A stretch of 64,000 nucleotides of DNA from Campylorhamphus procurvoides (GCA_013396655.1 WBMV01001920.1:666632-730631), one strand, 5' to 3'; positions 1 through 13,308 are shown, numbered from the stretch's first letter. Numbers and translations are program-made. The notes: generated by a model not told the origin, from the sequence alone.

Positions 1-272
1 CAGCCACCTGATGGGCCATCTCTGATCATTTATCAGAGCTGCTGAGAGAAGGCTCTGGTTTGTGTTGTCACACTGTATAAAGCTTTGACCCAGGCCCTGT
101 GCTGTTATCACGCTCTTTGATAACTGTTGACTGTACTGCATTTATCTAGAAGAATTGAAAAGAAAGTAGCTAAAGCTTCCAAGTAGACCAGCAGCAGCCT
201 CCAATCCAGCTGACCTTTGTAAATGTCCCACTGAAATGGTCCTCACATCTGTTGTGTATATTTTCTTTGCAG
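1..272 (+). other. LPP: LPP intron, 3' end (upstream border outside window)
   Basis: This is the tail of the intron before the first LPP exon in the window. It ends in a pyrimidine-rich stretch and the acceptor AG at 271-272, directly before the codons Asn-Thr-Leu-Glu-Gln-Cys. I see nothing else in it. The 5' border lies outside the window. Confidence 0.8.
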
Positions 273-451
273 AATACACTGGAGCAATGCAGTGTCTGTG
301 CAAAGCCCATCATGGAAAGGATCCTCCGAGCCACTGGGAAGGCCTATCATCCCCACTGTTTCACTTGTGTGATGTGCCATCGCAGCCTGGATGGGATACC
401 CTTCACTGTGGATGCTGGTGGGAACATCCACTGCATCGAGGATTTCCATAA
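273..451 (+). CDS. LPP: LPP, third-last coding exon: LIM domain 2
   Basis: This exon encodes 59 codons plus two bases and carries a whole LIM zinc-binding domain. Visible ligands run Cys-x2-Cys, 16 residues, His-x2-Cys, x2, Cys-x2-Cys, 18 residues, Cys-x2-Asp (CSVC to CIED). Residues such as AKPIMERILRATGKAYHPHC identify LPP rather than zyxin or TRIP6, from my memory of the family. The reading frame enters at a codon boundary after AG at 271-272 and leaves after two bases of a Lys codon at the donor GT 452-453. That phase matches the next exon, which restores His-Lys-Lys-Phe-Ala-Pro-Arg. LPP is a scaffold at focal adhesions and cell-cell junctions that also shuttles to the nucleus; its LIM region contributes to adhesion targeting. 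No stop or frameshift is seen. Confidence 0.95.
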
Positions 452-3400
452 GTATGGCCTAACCTGCTGTCAGTGCTTTGCTGATCGTCTTTTTTTTTTG
501 TCCCTAAAAATCCTCCTTTTTCAATCTTGAGTGTTCAAGAAGATCTGAACCCTCTGCCACTTCCTCCCAGGGCTCTTAAATAGTAGGCAGAGCTTTGCTC
601 TAAGCAGGCACAACATGGCATACAAGATTAATTGGTTAGGGCCTGATGCTGCTTGATCTGTTTTGCTTAGAGCTGAATTCAGGGATAACCTGTGTCCCTC
701 TGTTTCAAGTGTTCTGCCTTCCCCTGCACTCAGTATGTGCATGTTTCTCCTCGCTGCCTGCACTTTCACATCAGTGTCTCGCAGCTTTTTCCACCAAGCA
801 ATTAAGAGAGGTCCTGTCCTACTGCACTGTGCAGGTGTTTGCTTACCAGCCAGAGGGATCTCAGTGGCCACAGGCTGCTCACAGCTCCTTTTGTTTCTAG
901 TTGCTAATTAGCTTTCTTAAGCTGCTGAAAATACAGCCCTGGTAATAATTTATAGTGAAACTGCTATTTAAAGTAAGTTGAAAGGTATAGTTGCAAGTAA
1001 TTTCTGTCACTGCCACACTACCACCCCCATCATCACAACTAATCTAGGGAAGACAGGTAGATATAATCAGAGCACAAATGTTTGCCTGTATGGAAAAGAG
1101 AGATACACTACACCCCTCAATTAAAAGATGAAATCAATACTGACAAATGTACGTTTACATCTCAACCATTTATCTCTTAATTTCCAAGGGGGTAGACTTA
1201 ATTAGAGCCTCATGACATCAGTGTGTGGGTCTGAAAGCTCAAAGAAGTAGGCTGACTTGACAGAAAGGGAAGCAGCCACGATCAACTGGCATGTTAGAAT
1301 CCAACACAAGGATCTTCCCTGCAGCTCAGCTAGACTGGGTTAATGGAAAGCTGCTGTATTGCCTTGCCTTTCTGTGCCACCTAAGTTAAAAGGTCCTCTA
1401 CACAGGCCCAGCAGGAGGTTTATGCACCACTTGGGCACCTGAAGGGTTTCCCTCACATCCATTTAGCAATGTGGAGGCTTCTCCTTCCCCAAGCCCCACA
1501 AGCCAAGGGCTCACATGCTTTCAGGAGAAAGACTGGAGGCAAGAGCTGATGTCCCACATTGAAGTCTTTTGGCAGTTACTGCATATGGACCTCAGGGCTC
1601 TAAGAGTGGCAAGTGGGAGGCTGTCAGTCCAAGGAAAGAATGATGAAAATCGTTGAGGGGGAGATGATGGGAACAGCACAAGACCCAATGTGACACTCAG
1701 AATGTCTTTGGCCAACCATGCATTTCACAGCACTTTGGCCAGCCCAGTTTTAATTGATATGGTATGATGTCGTCCTGATCTGGAGGCTGAGTGTTCTACA
1801 TCTAAATCCTCTTGATAACAAAACTGTAGCTGATGCACACACTGTCACTCATCTACCCCCTGAGCTCAGGCCCTGCGGTAGCACACCCACATCCCCTGAA
1901 ATCTGCAGGCGTGATCTCAGGGTCCTGGGAGCTAATGTTTGGCTCATAATTAATTACGCACAGTAGCCTGGACAAAGAACTGCTGAAGTATTTGTAAGTG
2001 CCACATTTGAGCTAAATGGCACAAGAAAGCGCCTGCATGAAGCAGCATATAATTCATTGCGATTACAGCTCTGGTCATATCATGATCCATTTAAGTTATT
2101 TTTCAGAGCGCTCGCTATAGCCACTGTTTAATTCATTTTTTTGTTAGATCGCAGCTACACAGACATCTTTCATCTGCTGCCAGTGAAATTAATATTTTTC
2201 TTTATTCCTAGTACAGATAGATTTTAATTTTTTTTTCTTTTCTAAACTGGTTAATTCTGAGGTGGTTCATGTCACCCGCTGGGTGGCAAAGTCAATCTTT
2301 ACTAGGCATTTCAGAAGAGAAGGGCCTTTGATCTCCTTGTGTTCTAATGTTTGCCATAAGCTTTGCCCTCTGTCGCTCCAAAGCCCCTGACCCCAGCTCT
2401 TGATATATGGCAGCAGATTCTGTAGGTGTAAGTTTCCTTTTTTGTGAGCAGAATTTGCAGCTGGGGAATTGGTACCAGTAGGTTTTGAACCAAAACAGCA
2501 CATAATGATTCACCACAGGCTAAATGTTCCCAAGCATCCCTACCTGCACAGGAGCAGAGATGGCCACTTCTCTTGGGAACTGGGGGGAGCAAAACCAGAG
2601 GTAATACAGATCATAAGTGAATTAGCCAGAGGGCTTATAAGTGGGCAGTATAAAGGAAAAAAGAAAGGCCTGTGCTTCTCTTGGACCGTGAGCTGACCCT
2701 GATTCAAGTGAGTCCCTTCATATAGTGACTTATTGTCACTATACAATTTTGACTGAGGCTGACTGGAAGAGAGTGCATTGGTGTTTTTGCATCAAGATCT
2801 GTTCCCTTTTGAGCCTGGGCAACCCACTGTTGGATAACTGAGAGCTGGTTCTAGGTATAAAATGCAGCAAGTGAGAATTGCCCTGATGCTTCTTGTTTGA
2901 AAGTGAGCACAGCCAGAAATGTGCTCCTCTGTGCCTAAGTGGGTAAGATAGCTTGGAATTTTAAAGTGGATGGGATAAACATCAACAAATCAGTGTAGTG
3001 CATTCTTTTTACTATCTGCATTAAGACTTTTAAGCTATTTGTTTCAATGTCCAAATTTTAATATTTTTATTTTTGTTTTCAAGAGAGCAAATCATAGTTG
3101 TCTTTCTAACCTTGGAATTTGCATAGACTTACTTAGAGAGATGATTAAGGGTTGTGGCAGTTCACAGGTGCCACAATCATGGGTCATTCACTTTGTTAGA
3201 ACAGGCACAATATGCTTTGCTGCCTGTTAGATGTTAAGTCCTCTCCTAATAGTCTGCAAAATGCTCTTTAATATCCTACAAGCCTGAAATTAGACTGTAA
3301 GTTTAAAGTCCTCCTTCCTGACTTCTTTCCAAGAAGGCAGCTGTGCAAAGCTCCAGCTGTGACATATGTGTACATACATGTGTGTGTTTGTACAAATGCA

Positions 3401-3483
3401 CATGCTTCCAGCCTGATGGTCCAGTTAACAAAAACTTCTGCTCCAAGTTTGAGGATAACTGGGACTGTCTCTTCCTTCTTCAG
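452..3483 (+). other. LPP: LPP intron between the LIM2 and LIM3 exons
   Basis: This 3.0-kb intron has donor GTATGG at 452 and a pyrimidine-rich acceptor ending CAG at 3481-3483. No internal exon with a LIM-like Cys/His pattern was seen. Most is unremarkable; the block at about 1930-2220 looks like a conserved non-coding element and is listed separately. If the donor were read through, the frame would stop at 528-530, giving a truncated LIM2 tail, but no poly(A) signal supports such an isoform. Confidence 0.88.
1930..2220. promoter_or_regulatory. candidate intronic enhancer / conserved non-coding element
   Basis: This AT-rich block inside an LPP intron contains the perfect palindrome TAATTAATTA at 1947-1956, a paired homeodomain-type site. 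It also holds further ATTA/TAAT cores and several CpGs that stand out from the flanks (near 2030, 2058 and 2110). Such texture is typical of vertebrate developmental enhancers, and the LPP-TP63 neighbourhood is known to be rich in conserved non-coding sequence. Conservation itself was not tested. Confidence 0.35.
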
Positions 3484-3604
3484 GAAATTTGCCCCGAGAT
3501 GTTCTGTGTGTAAGGAGCCCATCATGCCAGCCCCAGGACAAGAGGAGACTGTACGCATTGTTGCCTTGGATCGTGACTTCCATGTCCAGTGCTACCGATG
3601 TGAG
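3484..3604 (+). CDS. LPP: LPP, second-last coding exon: first half of LIM domain 3
   Basis: The exon begins with the last base of a split Lys codon and reads [20 protein letters not shown], continuing to HVQCYRCE. It holds the first zinc module of LIM3: Cys-x2-Cys, 23 residues, His-x2-Cys, x2, Cys. The remaining ligands come from the next exon. It ends on a codon boundary after Glu (3602-3604), followed by donor GTTAGT. The 23-residue loop between Cys and His is longer than in LIM2 and is a known feature of the third LIM domain in the zyxin/LPP/TRIP6 group. Length, phase and sequence are as expected for LPP, with no disruption. Confidence 0.95.
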
Positions 3605-5339
3605 GTTAGTATTCTCCTCACTGTGTGAAGGAAATCTGTGAAGGACAGAAAGCAAAGACTGGCTTAACTTCATCACCACCTCATGTTATGCACACGACAG
3701 GCATAACCTATTGTAACACTGGCTCTACAATCAAATGACTTCATTGACTTCAGCATGCAAGGAATTTTTTCTCATTTATATCAGCACAAATGAGAAAAAA
3801 ATCAGGTTCCTTGTTTATGGCAGGTTCATTAGGAGAGCAAGAGAATGTGACTCAGGTAATTAGGGCTTAATATTTGAGAACTTCATAAATTATAGCTTGG
3901 ATACAAATGTAGCTCATGTTTATGTTCTTAAAATGAAAGCTAATGCATGTTAGAATTTGAGCAAGATTGTACAGGAAACTCAGCATATGGCTCTGGGTTG
4001 AAGAATTTTAATGGACACATAAACATGATCATTCTTGTTTTATGCAATGCTTTTTGTGCTACTTTCCCTGCTCACTTTCATTACGCACTTCATGTAATTT
4101 TGATCGTAAGAATCTGAAGACAGAGAATAAAAATCACCTTAAAGCAATTAACATGTGGGAACAGCTGTGTTAGGGAACCATCAAGAATTCTTCAGTGGAA
4201 GGGTTACTTGTTAGATAATACATCATCCAGATGGCAGAGTAAGAAAATGAGACCAAATATATTTCTTATCGCAGTTTAATAACTTCAGCCAGAAAGAAGG
4301 ATGGACTAAGGTTTAAAGGTCTAGGCTGAAATTTGAGGCATCTGGTTCACTTCTCAATCTGGCACTGACTTTCAGGGCACATATATTTTAAGATGCTGGG
4401 GCATTCCTACACTAAATTTTGCACAGCCTAGTTCATCGTACAGCATGTCTCTACGCTGGCTGCTGAGATACCTAGGCTTTCACTCACACACATCAGAAGT
4501 AGATATAGTAGAGAGCACAGGACACAGGAACTTACTTATCTCCATGTATCTCAGCTATCTCAAAAGGAACAACAGTGATATTCCTCTTTCCACCACTTGC
4601 TGCCAGCTATGTTTACAAACACTGATTTATGATGAAGAGTCAATAACCTCTAAGTGAGCCTTAATCTCTCACTGCAGCTCCCTCAGCAGTCTTGGGCCAA
4701 GCACTTATTTGATCACACAATGAGGGATAAACTTAGAGGCTGAGGTCTCTGGAGCAGGTTTTAGGGCCTTTTAGTGAGCTTTCCATGTGCCTATCTGACA
4801 TCCTCCTTTCAACCACAACTGTTTTGGCCAATTGTACAAACATAGGTGACAGTCTTGCTAAGGGGAGACAGGCAGGGAGTTTGCTGAGCTGTCACTCCTG
4901 GAATGGAGGCTGTAACTGTGGCATTAACTCTTCCAAAGAAGATTATCTATAGTCAGATACTGGTACCAAAACTTTCTTCCCAGTGATGCTTTTTTATCCT
5001 TTTTTGAATTAATAAAAATGCACTTCAGTTTGATGTTTCTCCAATGCTAGAGACCTTTGCTTCCTCAAAAATGTGAAGGCAGTAATCTCTTTTTATTTTC
5101 AATTGGATTAAATTCAGCAGAGAGCTTGGGAACCCATCTTCTCTGCAGCATTGTCTCTTATCAGAAAAGAGCTTAATCATGAAAGACATCATGTACCTCA
5201 ACTGCATGCTTTACGCTGACTCAGGCTGGATCCTGTTACAAGGAGGAGTGTGAGGAGAGAGTTTCTTTTACTAATAGCGTCTTTGCTTAATCTTGCTCTT
5301 TCTTATTTACTTTGCTCATTCTGTTTGCTTATTTCCTAG
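3605..5339 (+). other. LPP: last LPP intron
   Basis: This 1.7-kb phase-0 intron has donor GTTAGT at 3605 and acceptor CTAG ending at 5339 behind a T-rich tract. It is AT-rich with no recognisable exon, repeat family or RNA gene. The open frame at 4445-4657 has no family resemblance and is probably chance. Confidence 0.88.
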
Positions 5340-5468
5340 GACTGTGGTGGCCTCCTGTCTGAAGGGGACAATCAGGGCTGTTACCCTCTGGATGGGCACA
5401 TCCTTTGCAAGACCTGCAACTCTGCTCGGATCCAGGCTCTGACTGCCAAGGCCAGCACTGATCTCTGA
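5340..5468 (+). CDS. LPP: LPP, last coding exon: end of LIM domain 3 and C-terminus
   Basis: The exon has 42 codons plus TGA at 5466-5468. It begins Asp-Cys-Gly-Gly-Leu-Leu, completing the Cys-x2-Cys of the first zinc module, and then supplies the closing Cys-x2-Cys of LIM3 (CKTC). The tail is NSARIQALTAKASTDL. The final Ser-Thr-Asp-Leu fits a class I PDZ ligand; LPP has been reported to bind the polarity protein Scribble through its C-terminus, so this contact appears retained. I call the last exon because the stop sits where LPP normally ends, and no donor in a sensible frame follows. With the two upstream exons it gives 142 residues in the window; the proline-rich N-terminal half and LIM1 lie upstream. 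Confidence 0.95.
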   Translation, partial: DCGGLLSEGDNQGCYPLDGHILCKTCNSARIQALTAKASTDL

Positions 5469-5563
5469 GTACCAGCTGTGACCCTCCCCAGGATGCTCAT
5501 TGGGGGATATTGCACAATCTTTGCATGATTTTTCTTTTCCAGGCTAGGGTCTGAATCTCAATT

Positions 5564-5578
5564 AAAAAAAAAAAAAAN
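5564..5578. repeat. poly(A) tract ending in an unresolved base
   Basis: Fourteen A residues (5564-5577) are followed by N at 5578, the only ambiguous base I noticed. The tract length is therefore uncertain in this assembly. It lies 96 bases past the LPP stop. ATTAAA at 5561-5566 overlaps it, so it could mimic a proximal poly(A) site or prime oligo-dT internally. Confidence 0.8.
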
Positions 5579-6210
5579 AGGGCAGTTCGAGAGGCACTGT
5601 TCAGACTGTCCGTGACAGGCATCTAATTTAGACACAGCTCTTCAAGAGAGCAGTAAGTCAGAGCAGATATTGTATCTGCAGCTGATAGAGTTAAGTGGTC
5701 AGCCACAGCACCTAAGTTACCTGCCTGTAGAAGGAAGTCTGAACATGACCGTAACCATGTTTTTGTTTGATTCCTGTCTCTTAGGAAGTATATGAAGGTA
5801 GAAGGTGAAAGACGGATGAGCTAGTTATTTCTCCCAAGTTATTTTGAGAACTTGACCAGCTCTCATTGAAGTCATGGCGAGCTTCCCTTTGACTTTAATA
5901 GGATCTGTGTCACCAGCAGAAGTAGCTCCACTGCCCTAGAAGGTGTGAGAGCAGTCCCAGCATTAACACAAACAATGCAACTGCACCTGTACTGTATCTG
6001 AGTGTAGGCGTGACTCTGTACCCTTGGGACACAGATTTGTGTTTCTTAGGCCCTTACTTGTCTCCATTCCCTTCCAGTTCAATACAGTTTTTTTCTTTTA
6101 CTCATGAAATTTTACTTTGCTATTGCATAAATTTTTTCAGCAGTGATGCTTCCAATTCACAATGTATGAGCAATCACAGAAAGATGTGAGCTTGCACACA
6201 GAATACACTA

Positions 6211-6224
6211 CACACACACACACA
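6211..6224. repeat. (CA)7 microsatellite
   Basis: This is a short pure CA run in the presumed LPP 3' UTR. Confidence 0.8.
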
Positions 6225-9200
6225 AGACATGCTTTTGATTTACCAGAGGCATAAGCCACTCATGAGAAGATATTTAAAGGACGTGGTGTGGAAAACACAT
6301 TTCTGAAATCCCAGTGGTTAAAAAAAATATAAAAAGGACTGCATAGAACTGCAGCACAAAGCAATGCTCAAAAGAATCTTACGCCACTCTCTCATACACC
6401 TCATTCTAGAGGGACCACTGACAGTGTTGGTCTCTGGGTAGACATTTAAGCAAAAGAGTCGTGTTCCATCTCCTGTTATTGCAATAGGAGGATTTTCCTT
6501 CTTCTGTAACAGGGATTGAATCAGGCCTTGGAATGACATACACTTCTCTGATGTTAACACACATGATCTGGAGTTCTCATTAAAAAAAATCAAGGGTCTT
6601 GTTGAAACAAAAACATCAGCAAAAAATGCCCTCATGAATACATGCTGTTGTTCAGTTTTTATCTTAAGAAAGCTAAAGAAGGTATGAAACTGTTCACTAT
6701 GCCACTCCAGAAAGTAAGCATTTTTTTCCTCTTCTGTTTTCATCCCAGCCACTTAAACCTTGTCTCTGGTGAAATTCATGGCAGTAGAGTGTTGGGCCAG
6801 CAGCAGCAGCATTTTCAGTTTTGGTCCAGAATTAATACATATGCCAAGGTAAATAAAAACTGGGCACAGATAATAGGGGTTTTTTTGTGTGATGGTGGGT
6901 TTATTTTTTTTCCCAGCTTGGTTAATTAAAAACAAATCAAAAAATTAGAAATCCACAGCACACTGAGCAGCTATAATATTCTTGTTCATGAAACCCATAA
7001 TAACTAAGGTACAAATTACATAGTGAGGGAGTAATTTTCATATCACTGAATTGACATTAATATCTTATTTGCAGATGTAATCAAAGAAAATACCTTTCTT
7101 TGCACTTAAAATTAAGAAACAGAACTGAAACAGTTTCAGGCTGATTGACCATATAAGTGGCAAAATGGCACTTTTCAAGAGTGAGAATTTTTTTCTTGCA
7201 CCCACTGAAAAACAGTAAGAATGTGGTGCTTTCTTCTTTATATCAGGCTTCTGTTACAGGGAATAATTATATCCACTAATGCTGAAAAATTAGATGAGCA
7301 GAACCGATAGGAGACAAAGAGGAAACATTGTGATGTATTTACTGCAGCTCCTGCAAACGATGCCTTTCGGTTTAGCACTAACCTTCATGGAAGAGCTCTG
7401 TGAAATTCAATAACTTCAGCTGTATACAGTAAATTCAAATACAGAAATACCAGTCTGTAACCTCTGTTCCTTATGTGGTTTACATATTGGCAAACTTCAC
7501 CAGTGTCAGGGAAGTTTCCCAAAATTTCACAGCTTGAAATGAATCCTTCTTTGTAGAAGGATGGCATCATTGAGCAAAAGATGTCCTTCACCACCATAGG
7601 GGTGTGCTGAAGCAGTTTGCCTTTTTATACTGGATTTCTACCCTGGCCTTCAAAAATTTTACTGTCTTAGATATGAAGAGATATTTTTGGCACCCTGGCT
7701 CCTTCCAGGTTCCTTTTGGGCTCCTGCTCCCTGAACCATGGCATGTAAGGTTCTTCTGAGCTCGCTTCTTTACACGCAGTCTGCACCACCACCAGCCAAA
7801 AAAACCTTGAAAATATTGAGCAAATCCAGTTTGAACTTACAAAACCTTACAAAAACAAGGGAGGTCAGTGCTGGGACTGATGACACTGTTGTATCCCTGT
7901 GGAGGATACTGCATCTCTACAAGCACAAGTGAGGATATGATACACTTGGATGCAGAATAAGCCATTCAGCAGGCAGAAAACATAGCTCTGATCATTTTAC
8001 TCTTCTTAGTGTTAAGTCAAGTGGCTGATGAGACTCTTCTGAATAACACTGGGGTAATTGATGTAAAGAAGCTGTTGTGCCTTCCAGCAGACTAAGGAGG
8101 ACTCAAGTCCAGAGCCTTTGGGATTTTTATGGCCCTGCCGTAGGCTGGACTGGAGCAAGTCATATGACTTCCCATCTTCTGCCCTCTGCATGAGAGAGCT
8201 TCTTTCCAATTTCCCAGACCTTATGGGAATTAAACTAGTCACAAATTGGCCCAAACTGCTTATTTTGGGAGTTCTATTTTCTCTTTCCAGAAAAGTTTGC
8301 TGATATGTAGGTTTGGGATTCCAGCCCATTTCAAAGCACAGGCTAGGAGATCTAGACCTGAATCTGTGCTATTAGGGTGCTGTGGTGAGTTGGGCTGGCA
8401 TGCAGGGAAGTAGGAGTCAAACATTTCAAGTATCAAGTACTCCATGGTTGAAATATTATTGACAAAGATGGATATTTGAGGTACTGTGGCTATTTTCTAG
8501 ACCTGACACATCTGTGCAAAAGTACTGTGATGGGGGTTTTTTTCCACCCCAAAACACCAAAGCCATCTGCCTGCTGGAAGGAGTGACTGTCCAAAACACT
8601 CTTTGTTTGTGTGGCTTTGCCTTTTAAAATTACTATAAATATATTTGAAAAATATTGTATGTGCATCAGAGAGGCTTTCATCACCCACATGTGTATGTAA
8701 ATCTCCCCTCTGACGCTTCAGGATTTAATTAGGAAATGCTGGTGGACGTATCTGAATTGCACTGTAATTAAGAACCACTGGGATATTGCTTCATCACTAT
8801 ATTTATCACATACTTATAACATATCCTGTTTATCTGTTCCAAAGAAGGAGTGTTTTTGCAAGAGTCCTTGCTCTTCTTAAGGTGTACTTAGCCATGACAA
8901 AAATTCACATCATCTGTGGCTCTGGTAATGTCCAAACTGTTCCTTTCAGAAAGAATTGGAAGATCACACAGGCATTTCTGTTCAATTCTTCAGTTTCTGC
9001 TTATGCTGCTTTGTTTTTGTCTAGCATTTGTTGGTGAGTAGGGCCCCATCCTGTGATTTGTGTGGCTACATGGGGCCCAGGATTAGGTTCTAATTTAGCA
9101 AAACATTTAAGTCCCTGGTGTTTGTTTAAGCACAGACTTAAAGCCGTTGCATGATGTGATATAAACCATTAATACCAGACTGATTCTGCCTCACCTAATC

Positions 9201-12200
9201 ATACGGAATTGATCTGGGTAGGATGTGGGCACAGTCAAATTTCTGTCAAATTACCCAGAACACATGAAATGGCCTCTGTGTGGTCCTTTTGCCAACTGCA
9301 GGAGAGCACCTGGCTGCTGGCTGATAGAACGTAACATCGGGATGACAGGAGGATGAGTGATTACAAGATGAGTGCTTTGTGCTGGGTGGCTGTGGCACCT
9401 TCCGTATGTCACAAGTAGCCCTACAGCCAGATTTACTGTATCTTTGAGGGATGGCTTTAAAACTGTCTACTTAAACTTTCTCCAGAAGATTGGGTTGCCT
9501 TGGTTACAGTCCAATCCTTAAGCATATCCCTAAGGCTAACCCTAGTATTTTGTGAATGTGATGGTTTTATTGTCTCTTATTTTAATTACTGAACATTGTT
9601 TTTAAAAATAGAAAGCAACACCATTTCTTTAGTCTATCTGATAATGCACCTTTAATTTTGGGGTTTATTTTCCTGTTTGTTTTTTTTTAATATTTTAATT
9701 CTTAGATTTTCATCATGGCTGCAAAATGCTCGGGTAAATGACTTAATTGTAGAGGTGTGGGAGTACCAAAGTGTCACAGTGAACCCTGCATAATAGTGTT
9801 CATCCTGATGGCAGGAATGAGGCTTTCACAAGACACAGGCCTTAAGTTGCCTTTCTGCTTGTCAGCAAAATGTGCCTGAGAAGAAAGAGAAAAGAAGTGT
9901 CTGAAAAAAATTGGTGGTTGTTAAAGAGAATATGCAACAAGTCACTCTGAAATCTCTTTGAACCTGTTACAGCTGCTGCCTGGCCATGGCTAGGCAAGCC
10001 TGACTTAGGTTTGATAAATGCTGGTTTCTTCTAATTTTCAGAAAGTCCGGCAGGGAAGGGATAACAGGATGCAGGAGAAGGTTCTTGGGGGAAATCCTGT
10101 GTCCTTGTGTCCGCATTGGAGATAAACGTTACACCCCTGGTGCTCCAGCTGAATGGCTCAGCAAGGCTTTGAGTTTATAACTGGTTTCTGTTGATATCTG
10201 GTTCCTGCAGTTGGTTCATCATGTTGATCTGTGATTTGTTCACTAAGCTGGGTTGACAACACTCGTACAGATTGCAGTACTGAGTGTCAGGGCTATCAGA
10301 GAGAGGGGTGCTGAAGAATCTCACCGAGGTGAAATTCCCATGAGAAAACACTAGTGATAGTACCTGAGGGTTTGTGTGGAAGGAGAGCAGCAACTACTCA
10401 GTGACCTAGAGGTTAGTAAAGTACAAACTAAGAAAGCTGTGAGAACGCTATTTCAGTTAAAGTTCGTTCCAATTTTTACACTAAGTTACATTATATCAGA
10501 TTTTTTTTCATGAGAAATTATCTCTTTTTGCAATGTTACCCACAACATATTTTTTTTGCTATTACAATTAAAATCATACTGGATTTTTATCTAAATAAAT
10601 TTCTGAATTGTTAACAAATATTTTCACTTCTCAAAAACCCATGTCTTGTTTCACAGTTTTTTGTAGTTCTTGAGTTTTTTCTGCTGGTAAATTAAAGTTT
10701 CTGTGACAATTTTGAAAACTTCTTTGGATAAAAATTCTGCTTAAAAACAAGCACGTATTCTTAGGAAATGGTTCAATACTGGACCTGGTGAAATAAAAAA
10801 ACAGCTTTGAAACTTCTCAAAAGATATTTTTTTTTCCCTATTTGTAACTAGTTTTGCTAATTTTGAAGTCACTGTTTCCTTTGTTAGAACAGTCCAAATA
10901 ATGTGACTCTTCTTAAAATAACAGTGTTATTTCTGTTGGGTTCATTTTTCTTTCCCATCTTAAAGCCATGGAGTGGCTGACAATGGGGACTGCAAGTGTC
11001 TTTTTCTGTGGCAATTGCAGTTTTCTTTGTTTTTATCTTCGGGGGTTTTGTTTGGTTTTTCCCCCCTGAAATTACTGAAGAATATAAGAACGTTATGGCA
11101 ACTGCCATGGGGATCAAGAGATCCTGATTGAACTTCATCTCCACATGCCTTACTGGGCTTGGGAATGGCATTTCTCCTTAAACGTATCTAGAAATTTTAC
11201 CTGGCTTCTTCAGCATTTGAAGTTTGAATTTGCCTGACTAGCATTTGGAGCCTGAGAGAGAATAGACTTTAAAACCTGTGAAATTACAACACTCATTCAG
11301 CAACTAAAAATCTGAAGAAAAAACATTAGTAGGTTTCCTGGTGGACACTGAGGAACAGCTCTCCCTTCAGCCTGGAAGTTTTCTGCTGTGATCTGAAAGA
11401 ACCAAGCTCCACACTTGCAGAGCTCTCTGGCATACACACACACATGTAACGGGGTTGTGGGGCTGTAACTGAGTAGAAATGCAGGCTGCAATACTGAGCA
11501 TTGCCACTTACACCCCACTGGGCTTTATTCCTGACTATGTGTCCCTGGTCTCTTTGGCTTCATGCTACATGTGGAAGCAATGTGGTTGATCATGGGTAGC
11601 GAGAGCATGCAGTTCAAACTGGCTTGTTTGTTGGTTTTTTCATTTTGTTATTTGCCCACTTTTCTCAACCTACCAAGGTATTTTAGAAAATGAGGAAAGA
11701 AACAGAAGCCTCAGTTTTTGTAACTACCATTACATTCCCCAGGGGGAATGTCCCTCCCTGGGAACATCACACTTGGGGTGTCTGCTTTCCTGTCCCTGCC
11801 TCCTTTGCCCACAAGCCACTCTCTTACCCGCATTTTCCATTTCCTCAACGTGCACTCATCTTTGCAGTGAAGATGGTTTGTTACTTACTTCACCAAGGTA
11901 TTGTGAGTCCTATTTAGTAGCTGGAAAAACATTTTCAGATCTTTAATCAAGTAGGTTTGTGCGTCCTTAGTATCAGTGGCCTGCCACATGGATATCAAAG
12001 AAAATTGTTATAATTATTGCTTTTAAAATTATTATGAAATTGTGCCTTACTTTTTCAGTCATATTTAACCGTGTAATTTAGAACCACATGATTGCAGGGA
12101 TTTACCATGAAGAAATATGTTTGAAGGATAGTTTGGTTTTTAATTTTTTTTTTTGTCCAAGAATGAATTTATTAGCTTTTCCTCTTATATTTTTTCTTCC

Positions 12201-13308
12201 AGTTTTATTCCTTTAATATGTTTGTGTAAAAGGGCAGCCTGAATTTGCATTTGTGAGAGACAGAAGATTTTATTTGGTCTTGTATGTAGAGCTTTCATTT
12301 TCTTTTATGTTCCTTCAGGAAAATTCCTCTCTGCCCAATTACTCATACTGAGATGTCTTTAAATGTGGGCTGACCAGTAAGGGTTTTTTGTTGTTGTTTA
12401 ATTTACTGTGTGGTTTGCTTTGTGGTTGTGGTTTTTCTTTTAATTAACTAGATATTGGGTGCTGGGGAGGCATTGCACATTAATGCAGAATGCTAATGCT
12501 AATTTTCATAGAAAAGACAAAATTGGAGTCTTTCCCTGTCTCCAGTGCAGTTTTGTTACTGCTCTGTGTACAACACTAATATTAAGCCAGACTGTAAAGG
12601 CTAAATACTCAGAGTGACCTACTTCCATTCACCAGCGAGAATCCTTTGTCAGCTGACTCCTGTTTGTTTGTTCATTTTTAAATGTCGGATTACAGAACGA
12701 GCATCTCCTAAAGATGAAAGAAAACAGTGTTTTCATGTGCAGGAAATTTGGGGTTGCAGTAACAGAGCATTTTCTTTGTGAATTTGGATGTCATGGTGTT
12801 TCAAGCTCCTGCCTGGAGCCTAAATCAATTTGGCCTCTCATCCAGTTCATCTAACTGGTGCTCCTAAAAGGCTGCAGCCCTGCAAAAGCTCATGCAGCAT
12901 TTTTGGCTGCTTTCCCTTGCTCCCATTTGGTACATATTTGCACAATTTAACTGAGCTTTTCTTTCTGCTGAAGGTCAGATGCAAGCGATACGAAACACTA
13001 AACTTTATAAACAAGCAAAGCCATTTCAACCGCAACATTTTGGACTAGAATGGATTTTTAGGTGGCGCACTGTCTGCTGGCCTTTGGAGAGGAGATCCTG
13101 AGACTACACTGGCCTGGAACAGGATGCAAAGCCACAAGCCTTGTTTTTTTTAATAAACTACTTACTGTAATCCAGCTACACAGTTTCAGCCTCACACTTC
13201 AGAAGAAGCTTCCAGTAGCTATGCACGTACAGGCACTTTCTCTCTTGCAGAAAGTGAAACTTTCCTAACCAGAGTAAATTTAACCTATTGCATAAGATGC
13301 TGGAAGGT

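Noticed and set aside
252..530. Read-through of the LIM2 exon donor into the intron as an alternative C-terminus
   Set aside because: The donor is good, the intronic extension is not family-like, and no poly(A) signal follows closely.
6318..6752. 144-codon frame antisense to the presumed LPP 3' UTR
   Set aside because: No recognisable family and no independent promoter or poly(A) signals; probably chance.
11733..11750. 8-bp-arm inverted repeat CATTCCCC/GGGGAATG
   Set aside because: Short arms of this size are expected by chance in 64 kb; no RNA class fits.
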